DNA of 64,000 nt from Sphingomonas palmae (GCF_900109565.1 NZ_FNZZ01000001.1:868001-932000), one strand, 5' to 3'. Shown: positions 1 through 9,608, numbered from the stretch's first letter. The notes: generated by a model not told the origin, from the letters alone. A program made the numbers and translations.

Positions 1-1333
1 TCCAACCGCCCAGCACGAACACGCCGACGCTCGCGAACAGCGCGGCCGCGATCGGCCATTGCAGCCGCTCGATCACCGCGCCGACCTCGTCGCGTCGCCA
101 CCGCATCAACGGCCCCGCCGCCATCACCGCGACGAGCAGCAGCGCGAGCGGCCCGACCGTCTTGTCGAAGAACGGCGCCCCGACCGACAATTGCACCCCC
201 ATCGCGCCCGCGACGATCGGGTAGAAGGTCCCGATCAGCACCACGCCCAGGATCACCGACAAGAGCAGGTTGTTGACCACCAGCGCACCCTCGCGGCTCA
301 GCGGATCGAACAGATTGCCCTGCCGAACCGTCCCGACACGCGCGCCGAACAGCGCCAGCGCGCCGCCGATGTAGATCACCAGCAACGCGAGGATGAAGCT
401 GCCGCGCGTCGGATCGACCGCGAAGGCATGGACGCTGGTCAATATACCCGATCGCACCAGGAACGTGCCGATCATGCTCATCGAGAATGCGACCACCGCC
501 AGCATGATCGTCCACGCGCGCAATCCATCGCGCGTCGCCAGCACGCTGACCGAGTGGAGCAATGCGGTCGCCGCCAGCCACGGCATCAGGCTCGCGTTCT
601 CGGTCGGGTCCCAGAACCACCACCCGCCCCAGCCGAGCTCGTAATAGGCCCAGTACGACCCCGCGGTGATCCCCAGCGTCAGGAACACCCACGCGCCCAG
701 CACCCACGGCCGCATCGCGCGTGCGAACACCGGCCCCACGTCGCGCGTGAGGAGCGCCCCGACCGCGAACGAGAAGGCGACCGATAGACCGACGTAACCG
801 GCGTAGAGCGTCGGCGGGTGGAATGCCAAACCCGGGTCCTGCAACAGCGGGTTCAGCCCCGCGCCGTCCGCCGGCGCCGGATCGGCGCGCGCGAACGGGT
901 TGGAGGCGAACAGCAGGAACGCGTAGAACCCCAGCGCGATCGCGGCCTGCGCGCCCAGCGTCGCGATCAGCGTTCGCTCGGGCAATCGCCGCTCGAACTG
1001 CGCGACCGCGGCACCCGCCAGCCCAAGGATCGTCACCCAGAGCAGCATCGAGCCTTCGTGATTTCCCCACGCGCCCGCGAACTTGTACAGCCACGGTTTG
1101 GCCGAATGGCTGTTCGCCGCCACCAACGCCACCGACATGTCGGAGGCGAGAAAGCACGCGATCAGCGCCGCCATCGCGAGCGCGACGAGCGCGCCCTGCA
1201 CGATCGCCACCGGCCGCATCGCCGCCGCCACGTCGTCGCGTCCACGCCGAAGCGCGAGTCCGGACAAGGCGATCTGCAACACCGCGAGCGTCGCGGCGAA
1301 CCAAAGGGCGGCAAGGCCGAATTCGGCCGTCAT
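1..1333 (-). CDS. ccmF: Cytochrome c-type biogenesis protein CcmF (heme lyase subunit), 3' end outside window
   Basis: The first 444 codons of a multi-spanning inner-membrane protein read leftward from ATG 1333 and run off the window edge; CcmF is usually about 650 residues. The diagnostic heme-handling tryptophan-rich motif WGGWWFWDP lies at about residues 235-243, preceded by the conserved WGNHEGSMLLW segment near residue 90. CcmF acts in the periplasmic ligation of heme to apocytochrome c with CcmH/I. The usual upstream ccmE is absent; the same-strand upstream gene is instead an anti-sigma factor 97 bases away. No strong ribosome binding site precedes the ATG. NrfE, a paralogue, is the main alternative. 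Confidence 0.93.
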   Translation of the reverse strand, partial: MTAEFGLAALWFAATLAVLQIALSGLALRRGRDDVAAAMRPVAIVQGALVALAMAALIACFLASDMSVALVAANSHSAKPWLYKFAGAWGNHEGSMLLWVTILGLAGAAVAQFERRLPERTLIATLGAQAAIALGFYAFLLFASNPFARADPAPADGAGLNPLLQDPGLAFHPPTLYAGYVGLSVAFSFAVGALLTRDVGPVFARAMRPWVLGAWVFLTLGITAGSYWAYYELGWGGWWFWDPTENASLMPWLAATALLHSVSVLATRDGLRAWTIMLAVVAFSMSMIGTFLVRSGILTSVHAFAVDPTRGSFILALLVIYIGGALALFGARVGTVRQGNLFDPLSREGALVVNNLLLSVILGVVLIGTFYPIVAGAMGVQLSVGAPFFDKTVGPLALLLVAVMAAGPLMRWRRDEVGAVIERLQWPIAAALFASVGVFVLGGW

Positions 1334-1430
1334 GCGGGGAAAGGATCGAAGCTCACGTCGCCCGCCGCCTTACCCGCGCTCGCGTCGGAGAACCAGCGCG
1401 GACACGCTGCATCGAGTGGCGATCTCGCCG

Positions 1431-2144
1431 CTACACCGTGGTGACCACACCCGCGAAGATCACCGGCCCCGTCGGCTGGCCGGTCGGCGATCCACCCACT
1501 GGCTCGATCGACACCGCCAGCTGGTCTCCTGCCGCGGGCAGGTTCGACTGCTGCAAGCGAACGTACGCCTGCGACGCGCGCGACAGCACGCCGAGCGGCA
1601 CGGGCGCGCCACCGGCCGGAATGCGCCACAATTGCGCGCTACGCCCATCGGGCACCGCGATGCTCGCGGACAGCCGTAGCCGCGCCGCGTCGCGCTCGAG
1701 CAGGACCGTGACCGGCTGCTTCGTCGATCCGGTCGTCGGCAGCAGCGATGCAACGAGTGGCCGCGTTGCCGTCGCGACCTGCGGCGCGGGTGATGTCGGG
1801 ATCGGCGGCGTCGCCGGGATCATCAAGGCGACGATCGACGCCGCCAGCGCGCCGAGCGCGCCGCCCAGGCCGAGCAGACGCCATTTCGCCCCCGCTCCAG
1901 CTCGGCCCCCGTGCGCGCCGATTGTCGGCACGTCGAGCCGCGCGTCGATCCGCTCGCGCAGGTATGACGGCGGCTCCACGTCGCCGACTTGCGCGAACAG
2001 CGGCGCCAGGCGCTGCTGCCACCAGTCGATCTCCCGCGCGAACGACGGGTCTACCGCAGCGCGGGCACGCGCGTCCGCGGCCTCGTCGCCCGTCAGCAGG
2101 CCGATCGCCACCTCAGCGGCGGTGACGCGATCGTCATCCGTCAT
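1431..2144 (-). CDS. Anti-sigma factor, RskA/SigK-type
   Basis: A 237-residue protein with a cytoplasmic N-terminal half containing an acidic, helical anti-sigma region (residues 1-70, with the WWQQRLAPLF segment), one transmembrane helix at about 78-100, and a periplasmic C-terminal domain of the RskA type. It would hold the neighbouring ECF sigma factor at the membrane until a periplasmic signal releases it. The chosen ATG at 2144 overlaps the sigma factor stop by 11 bases, typical of translational coupling in sigma/anti-sigma pairs; a longer start at 2177 would lie deep inside the sigma gene. No zinc-binding HxxxCxxC motif is seen, so this is not a ChrR or ZAS-type factor. Confidence 0.85.
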   Translation of the reverse strand: MTDDDRVTAAEVAIGLLTGDEAADARARAAVDPSFAREIDWWQQRLAPLFAQVGDVEPPSYLRERIDARLDVPTIGAHGGRAGAGAKWRLLGLGGALGALAASIVALMIPATPPIPTSPAPQVATATRPLVASLLPTTGSTKQPVTVLLERDAARLRLSASIAVPDGRSAQLWRIPAGGAPVPLGVLSRASQAYVRLQQSNLPAAGDQLAVSIEPVGGSPTGQPTGPVIFAGVVTTV

Positions 2145-2724
2145 CGCGCAGGCACTCCCGCAAACGGAGCAGGGCACGGCGGATCAGGCTCTTCATCGTC
2201 GGCAGGGGCACGGCCGCGCGTTCGGCCACCTCGACGTACGTCAACCCGTCGAGAAAGGCGGAATGTATCGCCGCGCGCGGACGGTCGTCGAGCTGATCGA
2301 TACACAGGTGTAGCCGCTCGCGCTCTTGTGCGAGCATCAGCGCGTCGTCGGCGAGCGCGGCCTCGTCCGCGACCTCGGCGAACTTACCGGTGTCGACCTC
2401 GTCATGTGCCGCGGCAAAATGCGCCTGCTTCGACCGGCGCCAGTCGAGCGCGCGGTTGCGCGCGATGACGCAAAGCCAGGTGATCGGACTGCCGCGCGCG
2501 GCGTCATAGGTCGGCGCGCGTTTCCAGATGATGAGATAAACCTCCTGCAACACGTCCTCGGCGACCTGTCGTTCGCCACAGATACGAAGACAGATGCCGA
2601 AAAGCTTCGCGGCGGTCATGTCGTAGATTTGGCGAAACGCCGCCCGGTCGCCGTCGCCGCACGCCGCCAGTGCCGTGATCAGCGCCGCTCGCCGCGCCAT
2701 TGCCTCCGTTTGATCGACCGTCAT
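2134..2724 (-). CDS. ECF-family RNA polymerase sigma factor, SigK-like
   Basis: About 196 residues from the chosen ATG. Region 2 is clear (DMTAAKLFGICLRI through AEDVLQEVYLIIWKRA to the RNRALDWRR segment), followed by a variable linker and a region 4 helix-turn-helix (LDGLTYVEVAERAAVPLPT, MKSLIRRALLRLRECL). It directs RNA polymerase to a small regulon, probably including itself and the divergent ferritin-like genes starting at 2830. It overlaps its anti-sigma gene. In-frame ATGs at 2784 and 2745 are possible; 2724 fits the family length best, and the ribosome binding site does not decide it. The target promoter sequence is not known to me. Confidence 0.88.
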   Translation of the reverse strand: MTVDQTEAMARRAALITALAACGDGDRAAFRQIYDMTAAKLFGICLRICGERQVAEDVLQEVYLIIWKRAPTYDAARGSPITWLCVIARNRALDWRRSKQAHFAAAHDEVDTGKFAEVADEAALADDALMLAQERERLHLCIDQLDDRPRAAIHSAFLDGLTYVEVAERAAVPLPTMKSLIRRALLRLRECLRDDG

Positions 2725-2829
2725 TTTATATGATCGCGCCTGCATCCTAATCCGGATCAACCTCGTACCTTCATTTGCCCGCATGAAGAAAGGCGTTTGT
2801 GTTGCCTTGCGCGGGCTGGGAGGTGCCTA

Positions 2830-3828
2830 GTGACGATGCAGGACGAACGAGCCGAGCAGGATCAGCTAATCGAAACGTTTGACGGACGCGCGCGACGCCG
2901 CGCCGACCGACGCGCATTCTTCACCGCGGCCCTCGGTGTCGCCGCCGCCGGCGGTGCCTTCGCCTACGCCGATCCCGCGCTCGCGCAGACGACGGTGACG
3001 GACAGCGACGTGCTCAACTTCGCGCTCAACCTCGAATACCTCGAGGCGCAATTCTATCTCTACGCCGTCAATGGCAGCGGCCTGCCCAGCAACCTGACCT
3101 CCAGCGGCAGTGGCGCGGCGGGCGGAACCGTTACCGGCGGCGCGAAGGTCGACTTCACAGGCGATCCGCTGGTCGGCGCCTATGCACGCGAAATCGCGGC
3201 CGACGAGCAGGCGCACGTTGCCTTTCTCCGCACGGCGCTCGGCGGGTCGGCAGTAGCGATGCCGAACATCAACATCAGCTCGGACGCGAACGGCCCCTTC
3301 ACGGCGGCGGCGCGTACAGCAGGCGTCATCGGATCGACCGATACGTTCAATCCCTATTCGTCGCCGAACAATTTCCTGCTCGGCGCCTTCATCTTCGAGG
3401 ACGTGGGCGTGACCGCCTACAAGGGCGCGGCACCGTTGCTGAGCAACAAGACCTTCCTGGAAGCCGCCGCCGGCATCCTGGCGGTGGAGGCGTATCACGC
3501 CGCGATCGTCCGCACGACGCTCTACAGCAAGGGCGTGCAGGCGCTGGTCGACGCGACCGAGAAGATTTCTAACGCGCGCGACACGCTGGACGGCAACCCG
3601 ACGCTCGACGCCGTGCGCGGCATCGGCCCCGATGACGACCAGGGCATCGCACCGTCGGGTAGTGGTGGGACGCTGACCGCCAACCTGGCGCCGCTCAACA
3701 GCAACGGCCTCGCCTACAGCCGCACGCCGGGGCAGGTGCTCAACATCGTCTACCTGAATGGCGGCGCCGCCACGATGGGCGGCTTTTTCCCCAACGGCGT
3801 CAACGGAAACATCAAATCGACCACCTGA
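2830..3828 (+). CDS. Exported ferritin-like domain protein (desiccation-related PCC13-62 type), Tat signal
   Basis: A 332-residue protein. GTG 2830 is preferred because GGGAGG (2818-2823) sits 6 bases upstream; ATG 2836 is the alternative. Residues 20-60 form a twin-arginine-like signal ([10 protein letters not shown] then a small hydrophobic core ending in a PALAQ cleavage site). The mature part is a Ferritin_2 four-helix domain, with [15 protein letters not shown] on the first helix and [13 protein letters not shown] near the end carrying candidate metal-binding Glu and His. It is a close paralogue of the next gene (3881-4930), 52 bases downstream, suggesting tandem duplication. It is divergent from the sigma/anti-sigma operon, so control by that sigma factor is inferred. 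Whether it binds iron or oxidises it is unknown. Confidence 0.85.
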   Translation: MTMQDERAEQDQLIETFDGRARRRADRRAFFTAALGVAAAGGAFAYADPALAQTTVTDSDVLNFALNLEYLEAQFYLYAVNGSGLPSNLTSSGSGAAGGTVTGGAKVDFTGDPLVGAYAREIAADEQAHVAFLRTALGGSAVAMPNINISSDANGPFTAAARTAGVIGSTDTFNPYSSPNNFLLGAFIFEDVGVTAYKGAAPLLSNKTFLEAAAGILAVEAYHAAIVRTTLYSKGVQALVDATEKISNARDTLDGNPTLDAVRGIGPDDDQGIAPSGSGGTLTANLAPLNSNGLAYSRTPGQVLNIVYLNGGAATMGGFFPNGVNGNIKSTT

Positions 3829-3880
3829 GCGACGCGTCGCTTCGCTGATGTTCCCTTCGACGTTTCCAAGGAAAGCTCAC

Positions 3881-4930
3881 ATGATTGATCCCTTCAAAGC
3901 CATCGAAATCCTGACTGCGGCCGAAAACCGGCGCGCGGCGCGACGCGGGTTCCTGAAAGCCGCCGGCGGCGGTGCCGTGCTGCTGGGTGGTGCCTCGCTC
4001 CTCTCCGCCTGCAAGGAGGACGAGAATTACCCGCCGACCGCGACGCCGACCCCGTCGCCGACCCCCACGCCGACCTCGACCGCGGTCACCGACAACGACG
4101 TCCTCAACCTGGCGCTCAACCTCGAATATCTCGAAGCGCAATTCTACCTCTACGCGGTCGGCGGCACCGGCCTGACAGCGGCACTGACCGCAAGCGGCTC
4201 GGGCACGGCCGGCGGGACCGTCACCGGCGGCGCGAAGGTCGACTTCTCGGGCGATCCGGTCGTCGGCGCCTACGCGCGCGAGATCGCGGCGGACGAGCTC
4301 GCGCACGTCGTGTTCCTGCGCAACGTACTTGGCTCGGCGGCGATCGCGATGCCCAACATCAACATCGACGGTGGCGCGAACGGTGCGTTCACGGCCGCCG
4401 CGCGCGCGGCCGGGGTGATCGGGGCCACCGACACGTTCAACCCCTATTCCTCGCCCGAGAACTTCCTGCTCGGCGCGTTTATCTTTGAGGACGTGGGCGT
4501 CACCGCGTACAAGGGCGCAGCGCCGCTGCTCTCCAATAAGACCTATCTGGAGGCAGCAGCCGGCATCCTGGCGGCGGAATCGTACCACGCCGGCATCGTG
4601 CGCACCGTGCTCTACGCAAAGGGCATGTCGACCACGTCGCTTATCACCGCGACGACCAAGATCTCCGACGCACGCGACCTGCTCGACGGCACGCCCGCGA
4701 ACGACGACGTGCGCGGCATCGGATCGGACGACGACCAGGGTCTGGTCGGCTCTGGCAACACGGCGAACCTCGTGCCCGCCAACGTCAACGGGCTCGCCTA
4801 CAGCCGCAACAGCCAGCAGGTGCACAACATCGTGTACCTCAACGCGACCGGCGCCAATCGCACCGGCGGCGGGTTCTTCCCCAACGGCACGAACAATCCC
4901 AACCCGTCACTCCGCGTCGGGCTGTCGTAA
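3881..4930 (+). CDS. Exported ferritin-like lipoprotein, paralogue of upstream gene
   Basis: A 349-residue protein from ATG 3881 with AAGGAAA just upstream. The N-terminus combines a Tat motif (RRGFLK, residues 21-26) with a lipobox ending LLSAC (Cys44), so it is probably exported folded and lipid-anchored. A Pro/Thr spacer (about residues 51-67) links the anchor to a Ferritin_2 domain nearly colinear with the preceding gene: [51 protein letters not shown] and [13 protein letters not shown] recur. The two products therefore differ mainly in anchoring. It is the last gene of the divergent unit; a strong hairpin follows at 4937. Confidence 0.87.
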   Translation: MIDPFKAIEILTAAENRRAARRGFLKAAGGGAVLLGGASLLSACKEDENYPPTATPTPSPTPTPTSTAVTDNDVLNLALNLEYLEAQFYLYAVGGTGLTAALTASGSGTAGGTVTGGAKVDFSGDPVVGAYAREIAADELAHVVFLRNVLGSAAIAMPNINIDGGANGAFTAAARAAGVIGATDTFNPYSSPENFLLGAFIFEDVGVTAYKGAAPLLSNKTYLEAAAGILAAESYHAGIVRTVLYAKGMSTTSLITATTKISDARDLLDGTPANDDVRGIGSDDDQGLVGSGNTANLVPANVNGLAYSRNSQQVHNIVYLNATGANRTGGGFFPNGTNNPNPSLRVGLS

Positions 4931-4936
4931 CACCTC

Positions 4937-4969
4937 GGGTGCTCAGGCGATCATCTCGCCTGAGCACCC
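4937..4969. terminator. Bidirectional hairpin between convergent genes
   Basis: A perfect 14-bp stem (4937-4950 with 4956-4969) around a 5-base loop, in the 76-base gap between the ferritin-like gene and the convergent GH130 gene. It lacks a long T run on either side, but its symmetry and position suit a shared terminator. Confidence 0.7.
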
Positions 4970-5006
4970 TCCACTTTACGCCGCGATAACGGACGACTTC
5001 GACCGT

Positions 5007-6449
5007 TTACGCCGGCTCCATCACCGCCAGAATGTCGTCGACCGAGCCGACCGCGAATGCGCTGAACTCGTCGCCGATCGCGTAGGGCAGCAATACGCGC
5101 CGCCCGTGCAGCAACCCACCGCAGCTGTACGTGACGTTGGGCACATACCCACCGCGCTGCTCGGCGCTCGGGAACAGCAGCGGCGACGGCGTCCGCTTCA
5201 GCACCTTGGCCGGATCGTCGCGGTCGAGCAGGCACGCGCCGACGCAGTAACCCCGCACCATGCCGACGCCGTGGGTGAACACCAGCCATCCCTCGTCGAT
5301 CTCGATCGGCGACCCGCAATTGCCCAGCTGCACGAACTCCCACGGGTATTTGGGCGTCATGATGATCTGCCCTTCCTCCCACACGTCCATGTCGTTGGAC
5401 CGACACAGCCAGATATTCTCGTTGTCCTGCCGCCCCAGCATCACGAAGTCGCCGTCGATCCGCCTGGGGAACAGCGCCATCCCCTTGTACGCCGCCATCC
5501 GGCCCGTCAGCGGCCGCATCTCGACCGTGCGCAGGTCGACGCCGCGCAGCATCTCCTGCCGTGCATTCTGCCCGTCGAACGCGGTATAGGTGCCCAGAAT
5601 GCTCTTGGTGCCATCGTCGTCGGTGAAATTCACCAGCCGCACGTCCTCGATCCCCTGCCGCTGGCTCGGCAGCATCGGGAAGATCACCGTCTCCGACACA
5701 TCCTGGCTTTCCTCGCAGATCAGCCGCAGCCACCCGTCGTCGTGCGGCTCGACCTGCGGCGGAATGCCGGTCGAACTCGGCGGATCGAGCGTCAGCCCGC
5801 GCTCGCCGTCCCACTCGCCGGTGCGGAACGTGACGGAGGAAATATGCCCCTCGCCGATCCCGCGCAGCGACATCAGGAAGCGCACCGACCCTTCCGTCTT
5901 CGCCTCTTCGGGCAGCGCCACCATGCTGGGGTTGAACAGCGCGGCGGACTCGAACGCATATTCCTGGCTGAAATAGGCGCCGATCAGCAGCCGGTCGGTT
6001 TCGTCGTTCGCCGGATCGCCGATCTCCTCGCGCATCTGATCGTATCGGCGCAGAAAGGTGTGCTGGACGTTGCGATGCCGCTCGCACATCGGCTTCATCA
6101 GCAACTCGCGCATCCGCGCGCGCATCTCGGGCGCCAGCGCCATCAGCCGCTCGGCCACCGCCTTGCTCCGCGGCGTCCGCCCGTCCGCGAACGCCTCGGG
6201 ATAGCCGAAGCCGAACGGCCGCACGACGGTGCGCGACGGATCGGGTTTCAATTCCAGCTCCAGCGTCGAGAAGACATCCGCCGCTTTCATCGCGGTCGGG
6301 TGCAGCCCCGGCGCCTGGATCGGCTGCTGCTCCAACAACTCCGCCTCGCTGTGGCGCGGAATGGCCGTGTTCGCCGCATCCTCGGTCATCCGCTCGCCCT
6401 CGGGCTCATCGGGTCGGTAACGCGCCTGCTGGTCGAGCGTTCGGGACAT
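5007..6449 (-). CDS. Glycoside hydrolase family 130 protein (beta-mannoside phosphorylase/hydrolase type)
   Basis: A 480-residue protein. ATG 6449 is chosen because GGAGG lies 6 bases upstream. The C-terminal 330 residues read as the five-bladed propeller of GH130: FNPSMV, the GEGHISSVTFRTG segment, WEFVQLGNCGSPIE with FTHGVG, and YVPNVTYSCGG near the end. The family phosphorolyses or hydrolyses beta-1,2- or beta-1,4-linked mannosides. The N-terminal 130 residues are a poorly conserved helical extension. No signal peptide is seen, so it is cytoplasmic. There are no sugar transporters or other carbohydrate enzymes nearby, so the substrate is unclear and the gene appears to stand alone. Confidence 0.82.
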   Translation of the reverse strand: MSRTLDQQARYRPDEPEGERMTEDAANTAIPRHSEAELLEQQPIQAPGLHPTAMKAADVFSTLELELKPDPSRTVVRPFGFGYPEAFADGRTPRSKAVAERLMALAPEMRARMRELLMKPMCERHRNVQHTFLRRYDQMREEIGDPANDETDRLLIGAYFSQEYAFESAALFNPSMVALPEEAKTEGSVRFLMSLRGIGEGHISSVTFRTGEWDGERGLTLDPPSSTGIPPQVEPHDDGWLRLICEESQDVSETVIFPMLPSQRQGIEDVRLVNFTDDDGTKSILGTYTAFDGQNARQEMLRGVDLRTVEMRPLTGRMAAYKGMALFPRRIDGDFVMLGRQDNENIWLCRSNDMDVWEEGQIIMTPKYPWEFVQLGNCGSPIEIDEGWLVFTHGVGMVRGYCVGACLLDRDDPAKVLKRTPSPLLFPSAEQRGGYVPNVTYSCGGLLHGRRVLLPYAIGDEFSAFAVGSVDDILAVMEPA

Positions 6450-6607
6450 GCAACACCTCCGCCGCGCGGAACCGCTTCACGCCCCGTGCTGCGGCCTGAA
6501 CGGCGCCGCGCGCATTCTGCTCCCGTGCGTACGCAAAACGTCACGCGCGGGAGAGAATTGACGCAGATCAGGCAACACGGACGCCTTCGCGCACGGCGAC
6601 GCCAGCC

Positions 6608-7912
6608 TCAGCGCCGCTCGTACGCCTTGGGCAGCGCGCCCTCGGTCGGTGTCAGGTAACGATCGCGCAATTCGGTCTGGCGCGACCGCATCGGCTGCGG
6701 CTTGCCGTCGATCCAGATCGCGACCGGCTTCGACGACAATTCCAGCGGGTCGCCGTCCCACATCACCACGTCGCCGCGCCGCCCGGCGCGCAAGCTACCG
6801 ATCTCGCCGTCCATCCCCAGCGCCGCCGCCGGCCCGCTGGTGATCGCGGCGAGCGCGTGGCCCCAGTCGAGCCCGGTCGCACCCGGCACGCGCGTGATCG
6901 CGACCAGATTGCCGGCGAACTGCTTCACCACATGCTCGCCCGGCGCGTCATTGTAGCCGAGCGTGGATAGCGCCACCGTCACCCCCGCCGCCGACATGCG
7001 TCCGACGTTCGACTCGGTCGCCGCGACCTGCTCGAACGAGGCGGGCAGGTCGGCCAGCGCCTGCGCGATCACGGGCACGCGCGCGGCCGCGATCTCGCGC
7101 GCGACCAGCCAGCCCTCGGCCACCCCGACCAGCACCAGCTTCACCTGCGGATAGTCGCGCTTCAGCGCCAACGCCGAGCGGATGTCGCTCGCGCGCTCGA
7201 CATGCACCAGCATCGGCACGCGCCCGTCGAGCACCTGCACCAGCGCCGCGGCATCGCCGCGCTTGATGAGCGAATCGCGTCCACGTCCGTCGAAGGTCGC
7301 CGGGCTGCGGCGATAATCCTGCGCCTGCGCGAACGCGTCGCGCAGTGCCGCGTATGCCGCCGGGCGACTGCCGCCGGCCTGGCGCCCACCCTCCTCGCCC
7401 AGCTCGACATACTGGAACGCGCGCGGACGGATCACCGTGTCGGCATCACCGCCCAGCCCGATCACCGCGCCCTGGCCTGCGAAGATCGACCCCGCCGATC
7501 GCGGCGAGACGATCGCGCGGGTGACGCCGCCCAGCCGCTCGTTGGCGATGATGACGCTCGCCGGATTGATCGCCGGCGCGATGTCGATCGCGGCGTTGAA
7601 CGGCGACTGCCGCGCGGTCACGTCATTGCTCTCCTCGACCCCGTCGGCATCCTCGAGCCCCAGGTTGGAGAAGCCCGCGACGAAGCCCGGCGCGACCCAC
7701 TTGCCCGTCGCGTCGATCACCTGCGCCCCCGCGGGCACCGCGACCCCGCGCCCGGCCGCGACGATGCGCCCATCGCGTACCACGACCGTGCCGCCCTCGA
7801 TCGGCGCGGAGCCGTCACCGATCGCGACCGTGCCCCCGGTGATCGCCACCGTCTGAGCCGTGGCGGGCAGTGCGAAGCTAGCTGCGGCGGCGAGAAGAAG
7901 GGCGCGCTTCAC
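6608..7912 (-). CDS. Exported amidohydrolase-family protein lacking the HxH metal motif (probable non-catalytic partner)
   Basis: A 434-residue protein with a signal peptide (residues 1-20, ending ATAQ) and the composite N- and C-terminal beta-sandwich of the amidohydrolase superfamily: VIDATGKWVAPG before the barrel and GSLRAGRRGDVVMWDGDP after it. At the strand-1 position where metal-dependent members carry HxH, this protein reads F81-S82-N83. Other usual barrel histidines are also not evident. GTG 7912 overlaps the upstream gene stop in a GTGA arrangement, so the two are translationally coupled. I infer a structural or regulatory partner of the upstream enzyme, or a protein with altered chemistry. 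Confidence 0.82.
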   Translation of the reverse strand: MKRALLLAAAASFALPATAQTVAITGGTVAIGDGSAPIEGGTVVVRDGRIVAAGRGVAVPAGAQVIDATGKWVAPGFVAGFSNLGLEDADGVEESNDVTARQSPFNAAIDIAPAINPASVIIANERLGGVTRAIVSPRSAGSIFAGQGAVIGLGGDADTVIRPRAFQYVELGEEGGRQAGGSRPAAYAALRDAFAQAQDYRRSPATFDGRGRDSLIKRGDAAALVQVLDGRVPMLVHVERASDIRSALALKRDYPQVKLVLVGVAEGWLVAREIAAARVPVIAQALADLPASFEQVAATESNVGRMSAAGVTVALSTLGYNDAPGEHVVKQFAGNLVAITRVPGATGLDWGHALAAITSGPAAALGMDGEIGSLRAGRRGDVVMWDGDPLELSSKPVAIWIDGKPQPMRSRQTELRDRYLTPTEGALPKAYERR

Positions 7913-9342
7913 TTCACATCTCCCGAACCCGGCTGCCCCAACTCGAAATCGCTCACCGGCCGCATCCGCGGATTGTCCGCGTCGTAGAGCAGCGCGCCGT
8001 CGATCCACACCTTTTCAGGCCGGGTGTAGACGCTAAACGGATTGCCGTTCCACAGCACCACGTCCGCCATCTTCCCCGCGACCAGGCTGCCGGTCTTGTC
8101 GGCGATGTGCAGCGACTTCGCCGGGTTGAGCGACAGCCACTTCCACGCCGCCGCATCGCTGATCTGTATCCCCGCGTGCCGCGCCGACGACAGCACCTTG
8201 GCGACTTCCTGGTTCAACCGCTGGATGCCGTTCTCGTCGTCGGAATGGATCATCCCGCACGCGCCCGACTTTTCCAGGATGGCCAGGTTCTCGCCGATCC
8301 CGTCGTAGCTCTCCATCTTGAACCCGTACCAATCGGCCCACACCGCGGCGCAGGTGTTGTTGGCGCGGAGCAGGTCGGCGATCTTGTACGCCTCGACCGC
8401 GTGGTGGAACGCCTCCACGTGGTAGCCGAACTCCTTCGCCATATCGAGCACGTTGGCCATCTCGTCGGCGCGGTAGCAGTGGTTCTGCACCAGGATCTCG
8501 CCCGACAGGACGCCGCGCAGCGTGTCCATCGCGATGTCGCGGTCGGGCATGTCGCCGCCGTCGGCGTCATACTTGTCCCACTTGCGCTTGTACGCCGCCG
8601 CCTTCGCCCAGGTGGCGCGGTCGACCGCGATGTTGCCCATTCGCGTCGACGGCTCGCGCCCCTTCGATCCGTAGACGCGCTTCGGGTTCTCGCCGCACGC
8701 CATCTTCAATCCGTAGGGCGCGCCGGGAAACTTCATCCCCTGCGTCGTGCGCGCGTAGACGTTCTTCAGCACCACCGATCGCCCGCCGAACAGATTGGCG
8801 GAGCCCGGCAGGATCTGCAGCGTGGTGACCCCGCCGTTCGCCAGCGCGCGGCTGAACCCCGGGTCCTGCGGCCAGACGCTATGCTCGGCCCACACGTCGG
8901 CGGTGACCGGCGCGGTCGCCTCGTTGCCATCGGACAGCGCGCGCACCTGCGGGCTCGGGTAATCGCCCAAATGACTGTGGATATCGACGATGCCGGGCGT
9001 CACGAACTTGCCGGTGCCGTCGATCGTCGTGACGCCCGCGGGCGCGGAGACGCTCTGCCCCACGGCGACGATCTTGCCATCGGCGAACAGCACCTGCCCG
9101 CGCTCAATCCGGTTGCCCTCGCCGTCGAACACGGTGACGTTGGTGAGGAGCGTCGGCACACCCGGATAGGGGTGGTAGGTCGAGGGAAACGGATCGCGCG
9201 AATAGGGCCTGGGTGGCGCCTTGCGCGCCGGCGCGTCGCGCGACGCCGTCTGCGGTCGTGCTCCCGCCTGCGTACACGCCGGCAGCACCAGCGCGAGCGC
9301 CGCCGTCATCCCCAGCGCCCGTCCGGCGCGCCCCGTCTTCAT
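7909..9342 (-). CDS. Exported amidohydrolase (imidazolonepropionase/dihydroorotase-like superfamily)
   Basis: A 477-residue protein from ATG 9342 (purine-rich GGGGGCAGG upstream). The N-terminus has a hydrophobic segment ending in a possible lipobox (LPAC, Cys23; the Pro is atypical). Metal-binding features are intact: H122-S123-H124 on strand 1, VQNHCYRADEM and EAFHHAVEAYK supplying further histidines, and the Asp in MIHSDDEN. Such proteins hydrolyse C-N bonds of cyclic amides or N-acyl and peptide-like substrates in the envelope. It is the first gene of a two-gene unit with its degenerate paralogue. The substrate cannot be told from sequence. Confidence 0.85.
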   Translation of the reverse strand: MKTGRAGRALGMTAALALVLPACTQAGARPQTASRDAPARKAPPRPYSRDPFPSTYHPYPGVPTLLTNVTVFDGEGNRIERGQVLFADGKIVAVGQSVSAPAGVTTIDGTGKFVTPGIVDIHSHLGDYPSPQVRALSDGNEATAPVTADVWAEHSVWPQDPGFSRALANGGVTTLQILPGSANLFGGRSVVLKNVYARTTQGMKFPGAPYGLKMACGENPKRVYGSKGREPSTRMGNIAVDRATWAKAAAYKRKWDKYDADGGDMPDRDIAMDTLRGVLSGEILVQNHCYRADEMANVLDMAKEFGYHVEAFHHAVEAYKIADLLRANNTCAAVWADWYGFKMESYDGIGENLAILEKSGACGMIHSDDENGIQRLNQEVAKVLSSARHAGIQISDAAAWKWLSLNPAKSLHIADKTGSLVAGKMADVVLWNGNPFSVYTRPEKVWIDGALLYDADNPRMRPVSDFELGQPGSGDVK

Positions 9343-9464
9343 GCCTGCCCCCGTTCGATTATTCTGGCAGCGATCCTGACGCGCGGCCCGGACGGGCGCA
9401 AGCGCTAAACCACGCCGCCGATCGCACTTGCTCCTGCGCGATGAACAACTTGCCGATGCGATAC

Positions 9465-9580
9465 TTGACACCGAACTTTACGATCAGGGCGAATATTGAT
9501 GATTAATCGATAATCTTTGATCCAGTTATGTTGAAATTTACAAGCTTGCATGTTGACCATAAACGGCCCGGTGTTATCTG
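9465..9580 (+). promoter_or_regulatory. AT-rich mucR upstream region with candidate promoter
   Basis: This stretch is markedly AT-richer than the surroundings and contains the palindromic core GATTAATC near 9510. A candidate sigma-70-like promoter is TTGACC (9553-9558), 16 bases, TATCTG (9575-9580), about 29 bases before the mucR start. MucR/Ros proteins bind AT-rich DNA and commonly repress their own genes, so autoregulation here is plausible but inferred. Confidence 0.4.
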
Positions 9581-9608
9581 GGAGATCAAGAACAAGGAGC
9601 CAGCACAA

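Noticed and set aside
4039..4084. Tandem Pro/Thr repeats in DNA
   Set aside because: They encode the spacer of a lipoprotein and are not an independent repeat array.
4485..6659. A 724-codon open frame on the plus strand
   Set aside because: It is antisense to the GH130 gene and out of frame with the ferritin-like gene; composition is Arg/His/Pro-rich as expected for high-GC shadow frames.
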